Below are positions 56,077 to 62,920 of a stretch of 64,000 bases of DNA, in pieces. Each line of letters opens with the position of its first letter. Positions within the stretch are counted from its first letter, which is position 1. Source of the DNA: Bacillota bacterium (GTDB lineage Bacteria; Bacillota; Clostridia; Acetivibrionales; DSM-1351). Under the pieces are notes generated by a model, which was given only the letters and a program-made list of their open reading frames with translations, did no database searches and was not told the DNA's origin. The stretch lies in assembly GCA_023400235.1 (NCBI GenBank), contig JAEXFI010000035.1, positions 62,001 to 126,000 on the forward strand, read 5' to 3'. A program made the position numbers and the translations under genes.

Positions 56077-56229
56077 ATGACTTTGAAAAATAATAGAATT
56101 GAGCTTAGTGCTGCTGAAAATGAAAAATTCATACGCCAGTTTAAAAGCGGAATAATACGTCAGTTATACCGGGAAAAACTTCTAACATATGAACAGCTTG
56201 ATCAGGTGCTTAAATCCATAAACAATTAA
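56077..56229 (+). CDS. Small SHOCT-like protein upstream of the serine recombinase
   Basis: A 50-residue protein from ATG 56077, with GGGGG about 10 bases upstream. A longer frame to 55972 would run through the terminator and is unlikely. The C-terminal half, FKSGIIRQLYREKLLTYEQLD, has the short-helix pattern of SHOCT domains (...L...GIITEEEF...). Small SHOCT-like genes are common directly before large serine recombinases in Firmicutes elements. It could be an accessory or control factor for the recombinase, but no function is established. A second small gene precedes the other recombinase at 62759 but shows no clear likeness. Confidence 0.7.
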   Translation: MTLKNNRIELSAAENEKFIRQFKSGIIRQLYREKLLTYEQLDQVLKSINN

Positions 56230-56303
56230 AGAAACATTTTTGATAGCCTGTAGTAATATTATAAATTGTAGGCTATTTAAGTTATCTGGAGCAGGGGTAT
56301 GTT

Positions 56304-57908
56304 ATGAGGGTGAAGGTTGGAGCTTATTGCAGGGTATCCACGGAAAAGGACGACCAGATAAATTCCCTGAAGAGTCAGAAAAGCTATTTTAAGCAATACA
56401 TTGAAAACAATCCGGATTGGGAATTTGTGGATATTTATGCAGATGAGGGCGTAAGCGGAACTCAGGCAGAAAAGAGGGCTGAATTCCAAAGAATGATTTC
56501 TGATGCAAAGAATAAAAGACTAGACCTTATATTGACCAAGGAAATTTCAAGATTTGCCAGAAACACGAAAATCAGCATTGATTACACACGTATGCTCAAA
56601 GATATAGGGGTAGGGGTTATATTTATAAATGATAATATCAACACCCTGGACGGTGATGGGGAGCTCCGCCTTACCATAATGTCGGCAATTGCACAGGATG
56701 AAAGCCGTAAGACCTCCCAGAGGGTGAAGTGGGGCCAGAAGAGAAGGATGGAGCAGGGTGTTGTCTTTGGCCGGGAGCTGCTGGGGTACAATTTAAATAA
56801 CGGGGTTTTATCCGTTAACCAGGAAGAAGCTGAAATAGTCAGGCTGATCTTTCATAAATACACAGTGGAGGGTAAAGGCACTCATGTTATTGCACGAGAG
56901 CTTTATGAGAGTAATATACAGTCAAAAAGGTTCAAAAGCAGGTGGTCAAACACGGTTATATTGAGACTGCTGAAAAATGAAAAGTATGTGGGGGACTTGT
57001 CTCAGAAGAAAACTCTCACACCTGACTACTTAAATCACAAAAAGAAATATAACAGAGGTGAAGAAGAGCAGGTATATATAAAAAATCATCATGAACCTGT
57101 AATTTCAAGAGACTTATGGGATTTGACCCAGAAACAGCTAAGTTTAAGAGCAGCATCCAAGGAGCAGAAAAGTAAATACAGCAGCCGGTACTGGTGCTCG
57201 GGGAAGTTGATTTGCGGACAATGCGGCAGCAAATTTGTGGGGGGAAGCAAAAAGCTTAAAAATGATGCAATTTATAAGGCATGGAGATGCAGCCGGGCCA
57301 GGACCCATGGAAAAGAAAAACTGGACATAAACGGTAATACCGTCGGCTGCAATAACGGCTCAATCAATCATGTGGTCCTGGGGCAGATAGTAAAATATGT
57401 GCTGGATTCTATAAACCCTGACAAAGCCCTGATTATTTCCGAGCTGGTTTCTGAAATAAAAAAATTAAACAAGCTCAGCGAGATAAAGGGTACTGATTCT
57501 TTAAGAAGGAGAATACTTAACCTTCAGGCTAAAAAGCAGGAGGTTATCAATCTTGGAATAGATGCAAGCATATCTAAGGATGATATGATAATGATGAACA
57601 AAAAATATGATTATGAAATAGAAAAGATTAAAGATGAAATCAAAAGTCTTGAGGAAATCAATACAATAGGCAGCCAGCATGCCGACAAGCTGCAGGTGTA
57701 TGTTGACAGGATCAATTCCCTGGTCGACCAGATAGACGGCCGCAATATGGAGGAGGTTTTCAAGCTTACCGTGGATAAAATCATATTGTACAGGGATAAC
57801 ATCCTGGAGCTCTATTTGGCCTGCATGCCCGAGCCCGTCAAGGTGCAATACAAGAGCAGAGGAAAGTCCGGGGACTATACCGTTGAGTACAAGTTTTTAG
57901 AGTATTAA
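56304..57908 (+). CDS. Large serine recombinase (site-specific integrase/resolvase family)
   Basis: A 534-residue large serine recombinase. The catalytic domain (1-150) has YCRVSTEKDDQ with nucleophile Ser12, and the conserved DEGVSGT and SRFARNT blocks. A recombinase domain (about 165-270) includes LLGYNLNNG and WSNTVILRLLKNEKYVGD. A zinc ribbon begins with Cys304 and Cys307 (ICGQCGSKF) and ends near the WRCS segment. A coiled-coil region (about 385-480) follows, as in phage and mobile-element integrases. The protein should cut and join DNA at attachment sites without host factors. The start has GGAG about 12 bases upstream. It lies 74 bases after the SHOCT-like gene. Confidence 0.94.
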   Translation: MRVKVGAYCRVSTEKDDQINSLKSQKSYFKQYIENNPDWEFVDIYADEGVSGTQAEKRAEFQRMISDAKNKRLDLILTKEISRFARNTKISIDYTRMLKDIGVGVIFINDNINTLDGDGELRLTIMSAIAQDESRKTSQRVKWGQKRRMEQGVVFGRELLGYNLNNGVLSVNQEEAEIVRLIFHKYTVEGKGTHVIARELYESNIQSKRFKSRWSNTVILRLLKNEKYVGDLSQKKTLTPDYLNHKKKYNRGEEEQVYIKNHHEPVISRDLWDLTQKQLSLRAASKEQKSKYSSRYWCSGKLICGQCGSKFVGGSKKLKNDAIYKAWRCSRARTHGKEKLDINGNTVGCNNGSINHVVLGQIVKYVLDSINPDKALIISELVSEIKKLNKLSEIKGTDSLRRRILNLQAKKQEVINLGIDASISKDDMIMMNKKYDYEIEKIKDEIKSLEEINTIGSQHADKLQVYVDRINSLVDQIDGRNMEEVFKLTVDKIILYRDNILELYLACMPEPVKVQYKSRGKSGDYTVEYKFLEY

Positions 57909-57914
57909 TAATAA

Positions 57915-57957
57915 GTGTGCCCTACCGGTACAGATATACCTATATCTGTCAACACAC
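57915..57957. repeat. Imperfect palindrome just after the recombinase gene, candidate attachment site
   Basis: ACAGATATA (57930-57938) and TATATCTGT (57941-57949) are exact complements around a central CC. Outer arms GTGTG (57915-57919) and CACAC (57953-57957) extend it. Large serine recombinases use sites of about 40-50 bp with imperfect dyad symmetry around a central dinucleotide, often next to the integrase gene. No T-tract follows, so it is not a normal terminator. Confidence 0.4.
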
Positions 57958-58095
57958 CTTTGGTTTCTTTATAAGGCATGGTGTATCTTTGATTCAGATA
58001 GCGGAGGGATGCTGCAAGTTCTCCATCAGGCCCGCCGGTTTTCAGGTTTTTCTAGTTGCTGGCACGATAATAATGACAGGGATTTAAGAACGGGC

Positions 58096-58135
58096 AATAA
58101 AAAATGGGCTTTAAATACTAAGCCCATTTTTTATT
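58096..58135. terminator. Bidirectional terminator between the recombinase and Met-rich genes
   Basis: Perfect 16-bp arms at 58096-58111 and 58120-58135 surround an 8-base loop; the arms begin with A-rich and end with T-rich tracts around GGGCTT/AAGCCC, so it works on both strands for these convergent genes. Confidence 0.88.
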
Positions 58136-58149
58136 GGCTTCCACTAGAA

Positions 58150-58371
58150 TCAGAAGCTATAGTTGGTTGAATGGCGGGGGGCATTATTGTTATACGACTG
58201 ACAATTGCTCATGTCATGCATACCGCCTATGTTGTGCATACAGTCCATGCTGCGCATGCTGTACATGCCATGCATACCATCCATTCCATCCAGCTGCTCA
58301 TAGTATATGGTCATGGGATCCTCTTTTTCGCAGCAGAATAAAACCTCTTTTGGAAAAGAACTCAGCATCAT
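58150..58371 (-). CDS. Small Met-rich protein of unknown function
   Basis: A 73-residue protein with a good ribosome site (AAAGGAGT, 4 bases before ATG). The N-terminal part is ordinary (MLSSFPKEVLFCCEKEDPM). The middle is dominated by Met, Gly, His, Asp and Cys in the pattern DGMDGMHGMYSMRSMDCMHN-GGMHDM, and the end is Asn/Ser/His-rich. Such spacing of Met and His could bind copper or another soft metal, or it may be a spore-coat-like protein; neither can be shown here. No signal peptide is present. It converges on the recombinase gene with a shared terminator. I do not recognise the family. Confidence 0.65.
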   Translation of the reverse strand: MMLSSFPKEVLFCCEKEDPMTIYYEQLDGMDGMHGMYSMRSMDCMHNIGGMHDMSNCQSYNNNAPRHSTNYSF

Positions 58372-58847
58372 AGATACTCCTTTTATATTAATTCATATTA
58401 TATACTATGTATTGAGGTTAAAGTAGTTACTCATAACAAAAATTATGTAAACTAGCTAAAAATAAATCATATTCCCAATTATAAGCATATTTAATTATTA
58501 TATCTAGTATTACTTTGGTTATTATAAAGGACCATTTTATCAAGAATAAAAGAAAACATAATAAGTCCATAGTAACAAGTTTAATGATGTATTTTATTTA
58601 GAAAAAGTATACAGCCATGTAAAAAATGTCCTATATAATACCGCAATTTGGTAATTTACAAGGTCAAGTCTATGAGTTATCATGTAAACATACAAGTGAC
58701 TGGTGTATAAATCAATCCGGCTGTGAGGTGACTCCCGGCTTTTGCAATAATTTTTACTCATTTTATATATACTCTCTTTCGATGCAGTAGCATATTCTGT
58801 TTCACAACCACCCACATATTTATTGAAAGATTATTTTACCCCGAAAC

Positions 58848-58872
58848 TGAACTGGGGTACAAAAGTTGGACA
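58848..58872 (+). mobile_element. Possible solitary IS3/IS150-type terminal inverted repeat
   Basis: These 25 bases begin TGAACTGGGGTAC and end AAAAGTTGGACA. From memory, many IS3-family (IS150 group) ends have the form TG-ACTG--CCC-AAAAGTTGGACA. No transposase or opposite end is found nearby, so if real it is a remnant. Confidence 0.35.
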
Positions 58873-59093
58873 AGCTGAGGACAAAGTCAAACCAATATTT
58901 TGCATTTGTATTTTCTGTCTGACAGGAATGGTATTTCCTGCGGATTTTAGGTGTTTGCCCTTTGGCTGATGTTTTATGTGTTTATGTAAATGTTTATTGT
59001 TTTATCAGACTTGCGATATTATGATAGTTTTTTGCATAATCTAAGTTCTGGTTAGCACTTCAATAATTTAACATTAAATCAATAATATTGCAG

Positions 59094-59121
59094 TTGTAAC
59101 CTTGATTAATTTAGTTATTAA
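59094..59121 (+). promoter_or_regulatory. Weak promoter candidate for the GH11 gene
   Basis: TTGTAA (59094-59099) and TATTAA (59116-59121) are 16 bases apart. If used, the promoter lies outside the inverted-repeat cassette and the left repeat arm is in the 5' leader. Confidence 0.3.
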
Positions 59122-59231
59122 ATTGTAATGACTTTAACAAATAAATTTGCTGATGCGGAGGTGAATACTGTTTGGGCGCAAAATAAAAGTGCGAATAAGT
59201 AATAAGGAGGGAGTTAGGAGCGCAATCACTA

Positions 59232-59258
59232 AATATTCAAGTAGTATGTAGGTAAGAG
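59232..59258 (+). repeat. Left arm of the 27-bp perfect inverted repeat around the GH11 gene
   Basis: The 27 bases, starting AATATTCAAGTAG and ending GTAAGAG, occur again as the exact reverse complement at 60048-60074. The arm lies 34 bases before the xylanase start codon. No target-site duplication is seen outside the arms. Confidence 0.92.
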
Positions 59259-59292
59259 ATTATTAAAATTTAAACATTTTAGGAGGAGTATT

Positions 59293-59925
59293 ATGTTTAA
59301 GAAAAAATTATTTGGGTTATTTTTGGCAGTTTCAATGAGTTTAACCAGCTTGTTTGCTTTGCCATCATATGCAGCTACCGATTACTGGCAGAATTGGACT
59401 GATGGTGGTGGAACAGTTAGAGCTACCAATGGTTCTGGTGGAAATTTCAGCGTTTCCTGGCAAAACTGTGGAAACTTTGTTGTTGGTAAAGGTTGGGGCA
59501 CAGGAAATGCATCAAGAGTATGTAACTACAATGCCGGCCAATTTGCACCATCCGGAAATGGATATTTGACTTTCTACGGATGGACTAGAAACGCTCTTAT
59601 AGAATATTATATTGTTGACAGCTGGGGAACTTACAGACCTACTGGAACATACAAGGGTTCTGTATCCAGCGATGGCGGTACATATGATATATACACAACT
59701 CAAAGAGTTAATGCACCTTCTATTGACGGAACAAAGACCTTCACTCAGTACTGGAGTGTAAGACAGTCAAAGAGAGCAACAGGAAGCAACGTAGCAATTA
59801 CATTCAGCAACCATGTTAATGCATGGAGAAGCAAGGGAATGAATCTGGGCAGCAGTTGGTCATACCAGGCATTGTGTGTCGAAGGTTACCAGAGCAGCGG
59901 AAGCGCTAACGTAACTGTTTGGTAA
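59293..59925 (+). CDS. Secreted endo-1,4-beta-xylanase GH11, without dockerin
   Basis: A 210-residue single-domain GH11 xylanase. AGGAGGAG precedes the ATG; the signal peptide ends near residue 28 (SYA-ATDY). The beta-jelly-roll begins with YWQNWTDGGGTVRA. The nucleophile is Glu104 in NALIEYYIVDSWGTYRP and the acid/base is Glu197 in LCVEGYQSSGSA, both intact. It has no dockerin or CBM, unlike the other xylan enzymes in the window, so it should act as a free enzyme. It is enclosed by a perfect 27-bp inverted repeat (59232-59258 and 60048-60074) and lies between two large serine recombinase genes. This setting suggests acquisition or rearrangement, though the gene itself looks sound. Confidence 0.95.
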   Translation: MFKKKLFGLFLAVSMSLTSLFALPSYAATDYWQNWTDGGGTVRATNGSGGNFSVSWQNCGNFVVGKGWGTGNASRVCNYNAGQFAPSGNGYLTFYGWTRNALIEYYIVDSWGTYRPTGTYKGSVSSDGGTYDIYTTQRVNAPSIDGTKTFTQYWSVRQSKRATGSNVAITFSNHVNAWRSKGMNLGSSWSYQALCVEGYQSSGSANVTVW

Positions 59926-60047
59926 TTAACACCTGCAGGCAGCAGCCTGAGGGGTAAGCCCTGTGAGGGAATAATTATTAGTTTTTAATTAATTAAGTAT
60001 TATAAGATTTGTCGGTTTATAGCAGGCAGTCTTATGTAATTCAAAAA

Positions 60048-60074
60048 CTCTTACCTACATACTACTTGAATATT
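60048..60074 (-). repeat. Right arm of the 27-bp perfect inverted repeat around the GH11 gene
   Basis: Exact reverse complement of 59232-59258. It lies 122 bases after the xylanase stop codon and 2 bases before the structured leader at 60077. Between stop and arm, a small hairpin (CAGGC/GCCTG) is the only other visible structure. Confidence 0.92.
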
Positions 60075-60076
60075 GA

Positions 60077-60298
60077 ATTCAGATAGGATAGTTGCCATAA
60101 CTAAGGCACCATCCTATCTGAATAGCAACAGTCTCAATGCGCGGGGCCGTTTCCTTGGGGAAAACGGCCTACTGCAATGCAGAGTATTTAATTACCGGTG
60201 GCCTATTACTTCTCTTCTTAATAGTGGAGACTAAGGTTGAAATAAAGCAACTTTCAACCCTTTGAATTTATGTCCGCAAGCGGACAGGGGGATAAAAA
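60077..60298 (+). promoter_or_regulatory. Structured RNA candidate (chain of hairpins) before the FGE-fold lipoprotein gene
   Basis: About 220 bases contain at least six exact or near-exact stems. P0: 60077-60089 with 60111-60123 (13 bp), inner TGCC/GGCA. P1: AGTCTC 60130-60135 with GAGACT 60227-60232, enclosing P2 (60145-60154 with 60159-60169, loop TTGG, one bulge), P3 (CTGC/GCAG, 60172-60182) and P4 (CTATTA/TAATAG, 60203-60224). P5: GGTTGAAA/TTTCAACC, 60235-60259. P6: TGTCCGC/GCGGACA, 60271-60286, which touches the ribosome site AGGGGGA of the gene at 60299. The P1-closed multi-branch layout resembles a riboswitch, but I cannot match a known class. Confidence 0.55.
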
Positions 60299-61135
60299 AT
60301 GAAAAAATTTTTGTTTTTAATTATAATAGCAGCTATGCTTACAGTCACTGCCTGTTCACAGAAGGAAAAGGCCGAAGATAACTTTGTATTGGTCAAAGGT
60401 GGGGCTTTTGTGAACAACAAGTCCAATCTCTACGGAAAGAAAGTAAAAATATCTGACTTCTTCATGGGCAAATATGAAGTGACGCAGAAAGAGTGGAGCG
60501 AGGTTATGGGAAATAACCCCTCGGAATTCAAGGGGGAAAACCTGCCGGTTGAAACGGTAAGCTGGTATGACTGTATAGAATACTGCAATAAGCGCAGTGC
60601 TAAGGAGAATCTGGAACCTTATTACATTATAGACAAAGATACTAAGGATCCTAATAATGCTAATGAGAGCGACGAAATAAAATGGACTGTAACCTTTAAC
60701 CCTAAAGCTGACGGCTATCGCCTGCCTACAGAGGCGGAGTGGGAATATGCCGCCGGAGGAGGACAGAAGAGCAGGAGTTATACATATAGCGGCAGCGATA
60801 AAGCTGACGATGTTGCATGGTATTGGAGAAACTCCGGAGATAAGTATTTAACAGGAGATTGGAGTTGGCCAAATATCGAAGGCAACAAAAATAAAACAAA
60901 ACCCGTGGGTGAAAAAAAGCCTAACGAATTAGCTTTGTTTGATATGTCAGGCAATGTCAGGGAATGGTGCTGGGATTGGTATGGGGATGATTTGAACAGC
61001 AGCAGCGGAGCTGTCAGGGTTTGGAGAGGCGGAGGCTGGCTGGGCGACGATCAGGCCTGTGAGGCAACATACCGTGGTAACTATGAAGCTTACAGCAAGG
61101 GATACGACCAGGGATTTAGAGTATGCCACAACTAG
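60299..61135 (+). CDS. Lipoprotein with SUMF1/formylglycine-generating-enzyme fold
   Basis: A 278-residue lipoprotein; the lipobox is LTVTAC with Cys at about residue 20. The rest is one FGE-sulfatase (SUMF1) domain with C-type-lectin-like fold: FFMGKYEVTQKEWSEVMG, PVETVSWYDCIEYCN, YRLPTEAEWEYAAGGG, MSGNVREWCWDWYG and a C-terminal RVWRGGGWLGDD...GFRVCHN. By my recall of true FGEs, two cysteines act near the GGSYLC--SYC segment; here the first place is Gly and only the second (QAC) remains, so formylglycine formation is doubtful. No sulfatase gene is nearby. A binding role at the cell surface is more likely. It follows the structured leader directly. Confidence 0.88.
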   Translation: MKKFLFLIIIAAMLTVTACSQKEKAEDNFVLVKGGAFVNNKSNLYGKKVKISDFFMGKYEVTQKEWSEVMGNNPSEFKGENLPVETVSWYDCIEYCNKRSAKENLEPYYIIDKDTKDPNNANESDEIKWTVTFNPKADGYRLPTEAEWEYAAGGGQKSRSYTYSGSDKADDVAWYWRNSGDKYLTGDWSWPNIEGNKNKTKPVGEKKPNELALFDMSGNVREWCWDWYGDDLNSSSGAVRVWRGGGWLGDDQACEATYRGNYEAYSKGYDQGFRVCHN

Positions 61136-61232
61136 GACACAGTAAAGAGTTTTATTTAAAACCCAATTCAAAAGAATATGAAAAAACAGGAATCAAATAA
61201 CAGTAACAAATTTCAGATGCAGTAACAGAAAC

Positions 61233-61287
61233 AAATAACAGGGGTATTGCTTACATTCTTATGTGTAGGCCACATCCCTGTTATTTT
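61233..61287. terminator. Bidirectional terminator between lipoprotein and phosphoesterase genes
   Basis: AAATAACAGGG (61233-61243) pairs exactly with CCCTGTTATTT (61276-61286); a further T follows. Smaller inner pairs (ACAT/ATGT) are present. It lies between convergent genes. Confidence 0.75.
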
Positions 61288-61319
61288 ACTCACAAATCCG
61301 CAATAGTTCTTCCTGAATG

Positions 61320-62585
61320 CTAATTTTTAACTATTGAAAGGCTGTCGACCTTTGTCATAGTATCTGTTCTGTAAGTATCAACTGAAAGACTGCTGCCATT
61401 AATACCTACATATGAAAAAGTTGGAACTTCCAACTGGGAGGTGACAGCAGCATAGCTTGCAGGAGGATTATTTATCTCGTAGTATTTGCTTCCTGATGCA
61501 GAGTTCAGTGTAAAGTAGACGGTGCCCGAAGGAGTTATCAGAGCGCCGTTTGCATTATAAGTCTGGGTTTTCTGGGGTACGTTGCCTTTCATAACATATG
61601 TCCTTGTGTAGGAATGGTCATGGCCTGTAATTACAATATCTACACCATAATTATCAAATATGGGATATAAAGAGTTTCTGAGATTTATTATTGAAGTCTC
61701 CAAGGCGTGGCTCCCCGAACCATATATATCCTGGTGGAACATTGCTATTTTCCATGTCACACCAGGGCTGGCTTCAACTGCTTTTTTAACAAAAGCCTCA
61801 TGGGTGCTTCCATTGCTGTTGTTTGTATTAAGCACCATGAAGAGTGTGTTACCATAAGTGTAGTAGTAATCTGCAGAGCCAGGGGATGTAATCCCATAAC
61901 TGCCGGAGAGGTTTGGAAGATTAAAATGGTAACTGTAGTTTGAGGCTCCGTTATCGTGGTTGCCCAGAGCGGGTGCAACTGGGAGGCTGGTTAGCTTTAT
62001 CGGTGAGAAGAAGCCGTTGTATTGGGCTTCGCTGTTATTGGTATTAACCTCGTCTCCTGCTGTCATGATAAAGGCAGTATTGGGAAATTGGGCTGTTGCT
62101 GCTGCTATTGTATTATTCCAGCCGGCAGTATCTTCAGTCAGCTTGCCCGCACCAATCTGAGGGTCTCCGAAGGCAAGAAATCCAAACTGGGTATGGGAGC
62201 CAACAGTATAGAAATAATTTGAGGTCCAGTTACCTTTACCGTCTCCAATGCGGTATACATATTCTGAAGACGGATTTAGAGCAGTGGCGGTTGTCTTGTT
62301 GCTGTAAAAGCCTGAGGCTGCATTAGTTGATTGGCTGTAGAAGGAAATTGAAGAATTAACCGGAAAATCAGAACCGGACATTGAGGCTTTGGGTGCAACT
62401 TGCACGAGGCTTGAAGTTTTGGCAGTGGAGTACCAGGAAAAATTTAGCTCTGATATATTTTTTCCCGGAGTCAATGCAATATTCTGGGCATTATAAGTGG
62501 CTGCCCGTGCTGGTAGAAAGGTAAGTAAGATGACTAAAACTACCGTAAGTGATTTAATGCCATATAATCTTCGATTTTTTTTCAT
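61320..62585 (-). CDS. Secreted metallophosphoesterase (purple-acid-phosphatase-like)
   Basis: A 421-residue secreted protein. The start is the ATG at 62585-62583 with GGAGGGTGG upstream; a longer frame to 62639 has no ribosome site. The signal peptide ends near residue 30 (ARA-ATYN). Residues about 32-125 are an Fn3-like domain as in purple acid phosphatases (LTPGKNISELNFSWYS). The catalytic part has the metal-ligand motifs FGDPQIG, TAGDEVN, GNHDNG, MFHQD and GHDHSYTR in the expected order. It likely hydrolyses phosphate esters outside the cell. It is transcribed toward the lipoprotein gene and divergently from the second recombinase locus. Confidence 0.92.
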   Translation of the reverse strand: MKKNRRLYGIKSLTVVLVILLTFLPARAATYNAQNIALTPGKNISELNFSWYSTAKTSSLVQVAPKASMSGSDFPVNSSISFYSQSTNAASGFYSNKTTATALNPSSEYVYRIGDGKGNWTSNYFYTVGSHTQFGFLAFGDPQIGAGKLTEDTAGWNNTIAAATAQFPNTAFIMTAGDEVNTNNSEAQYNGFFSPIKLTSLPVAPALGNHDNGASNYSYHFNLPNLSGSYGITSPGSADYYYTYGNTLFMVLNTNNSNGSTHEAFVKKAVEASPGVTWKIAMFHQDIYGSGSHALETSIINLRNSLYPIFDNYGVDIVITGHDHSYTRTYVMKGNVPQKTQTYNANGALITPSGTVYFTLNSASGSKYYEINNPPASYAAVTSQLEVPTFSYVGINGSSLSVDTYRTDTMTKVDSLSIVKN

Positions 62586-62758
62586 AAATCCACCCTCCTG
62601 TGTATTAGAATTAAATGTAAAATAAGTAAATATTAGCATAAATATAACAGGAATATATTATGCTCTTATTAATCCCATGTAAATTCAATGTTATTAAGCA
62701 AAAACTATAAATCACTTTTTTTTTACATCACTCATATTATTCTATATGGGGTGATGAT

Positions 62759-62920
62759 ATGGCTAAAAATGATGTGTTAGATGAGGCTGTTGAAATGCTT
62801 ATAAGAAAAGTACTGGAGCAATCAGGGCGAAAAAGCACTGGTGCAGGCTTTTCTCTTGAAAATTCTTTGAAAGGGGAAAACAGCAATGGATTATCTTCCG
62901 CCGCTGGTACAAGCAAATAA
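62759..62920 (+). CDS. Small protein overlapping the second recombinase gene
   Basis: A 53-residue frame with GGGGTGAT placed 4 bases before ATG 62759. The N-terminal half is helical and charged (NDVLDEAVEMLIRKVLEQSG); the C-terminal half is Ser/Gly/Asn-rich. Its last 35 bases overlap the start of the recombinase gene at 62886 in another frame, which implies translational coupling. No family is recognised. By position it parallels the SHOCT-like gene before the first recombinase. Confidence 0.6.
   Translation: MAKNDVLDEAVEMLIRKVLEQSGRKSTGAGFSLENSLKGENSNGLSSAAGTSK

Larger units (their letters stand above)
58372..59292. other. Long AT-rich gap upstream of the GH11 xylanase
   Basis: About 920 bases without a convincing gene. 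A 73-codon frame on the minus strand (58594-58815) lacks a ribosome site. The gap holds a possible IS3-type end (58848-58872), a weak promoter candidate (59094-59121) and the left arm of the 27-bp inverted repeat (59232-59258). The low gene content and scar-like sequence fit a region shaped by mobile DNA. Confidence 0.55.

Noticed and set aside
58594..58815. 73-codon minus-strand frame in the gap before GH11
   Set aside because: No ribosome site, starts with GTG, no recognisable motif; the region looks non-coding.
59232..60074. Simple transposon or MITE explanation for the 27-bp inverted repeat
   Set aside because: No transposase inside, no direct target duplication outside the arms, and the interior is an intact xylanase gene; not fully excluded.
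60299..61135. Diversity-generating retroelement with the FGE-fold protein as target
   Set aside because: No reverse transcriptase gene and no second copy of the C-terminal coding sequence was seen in the window.
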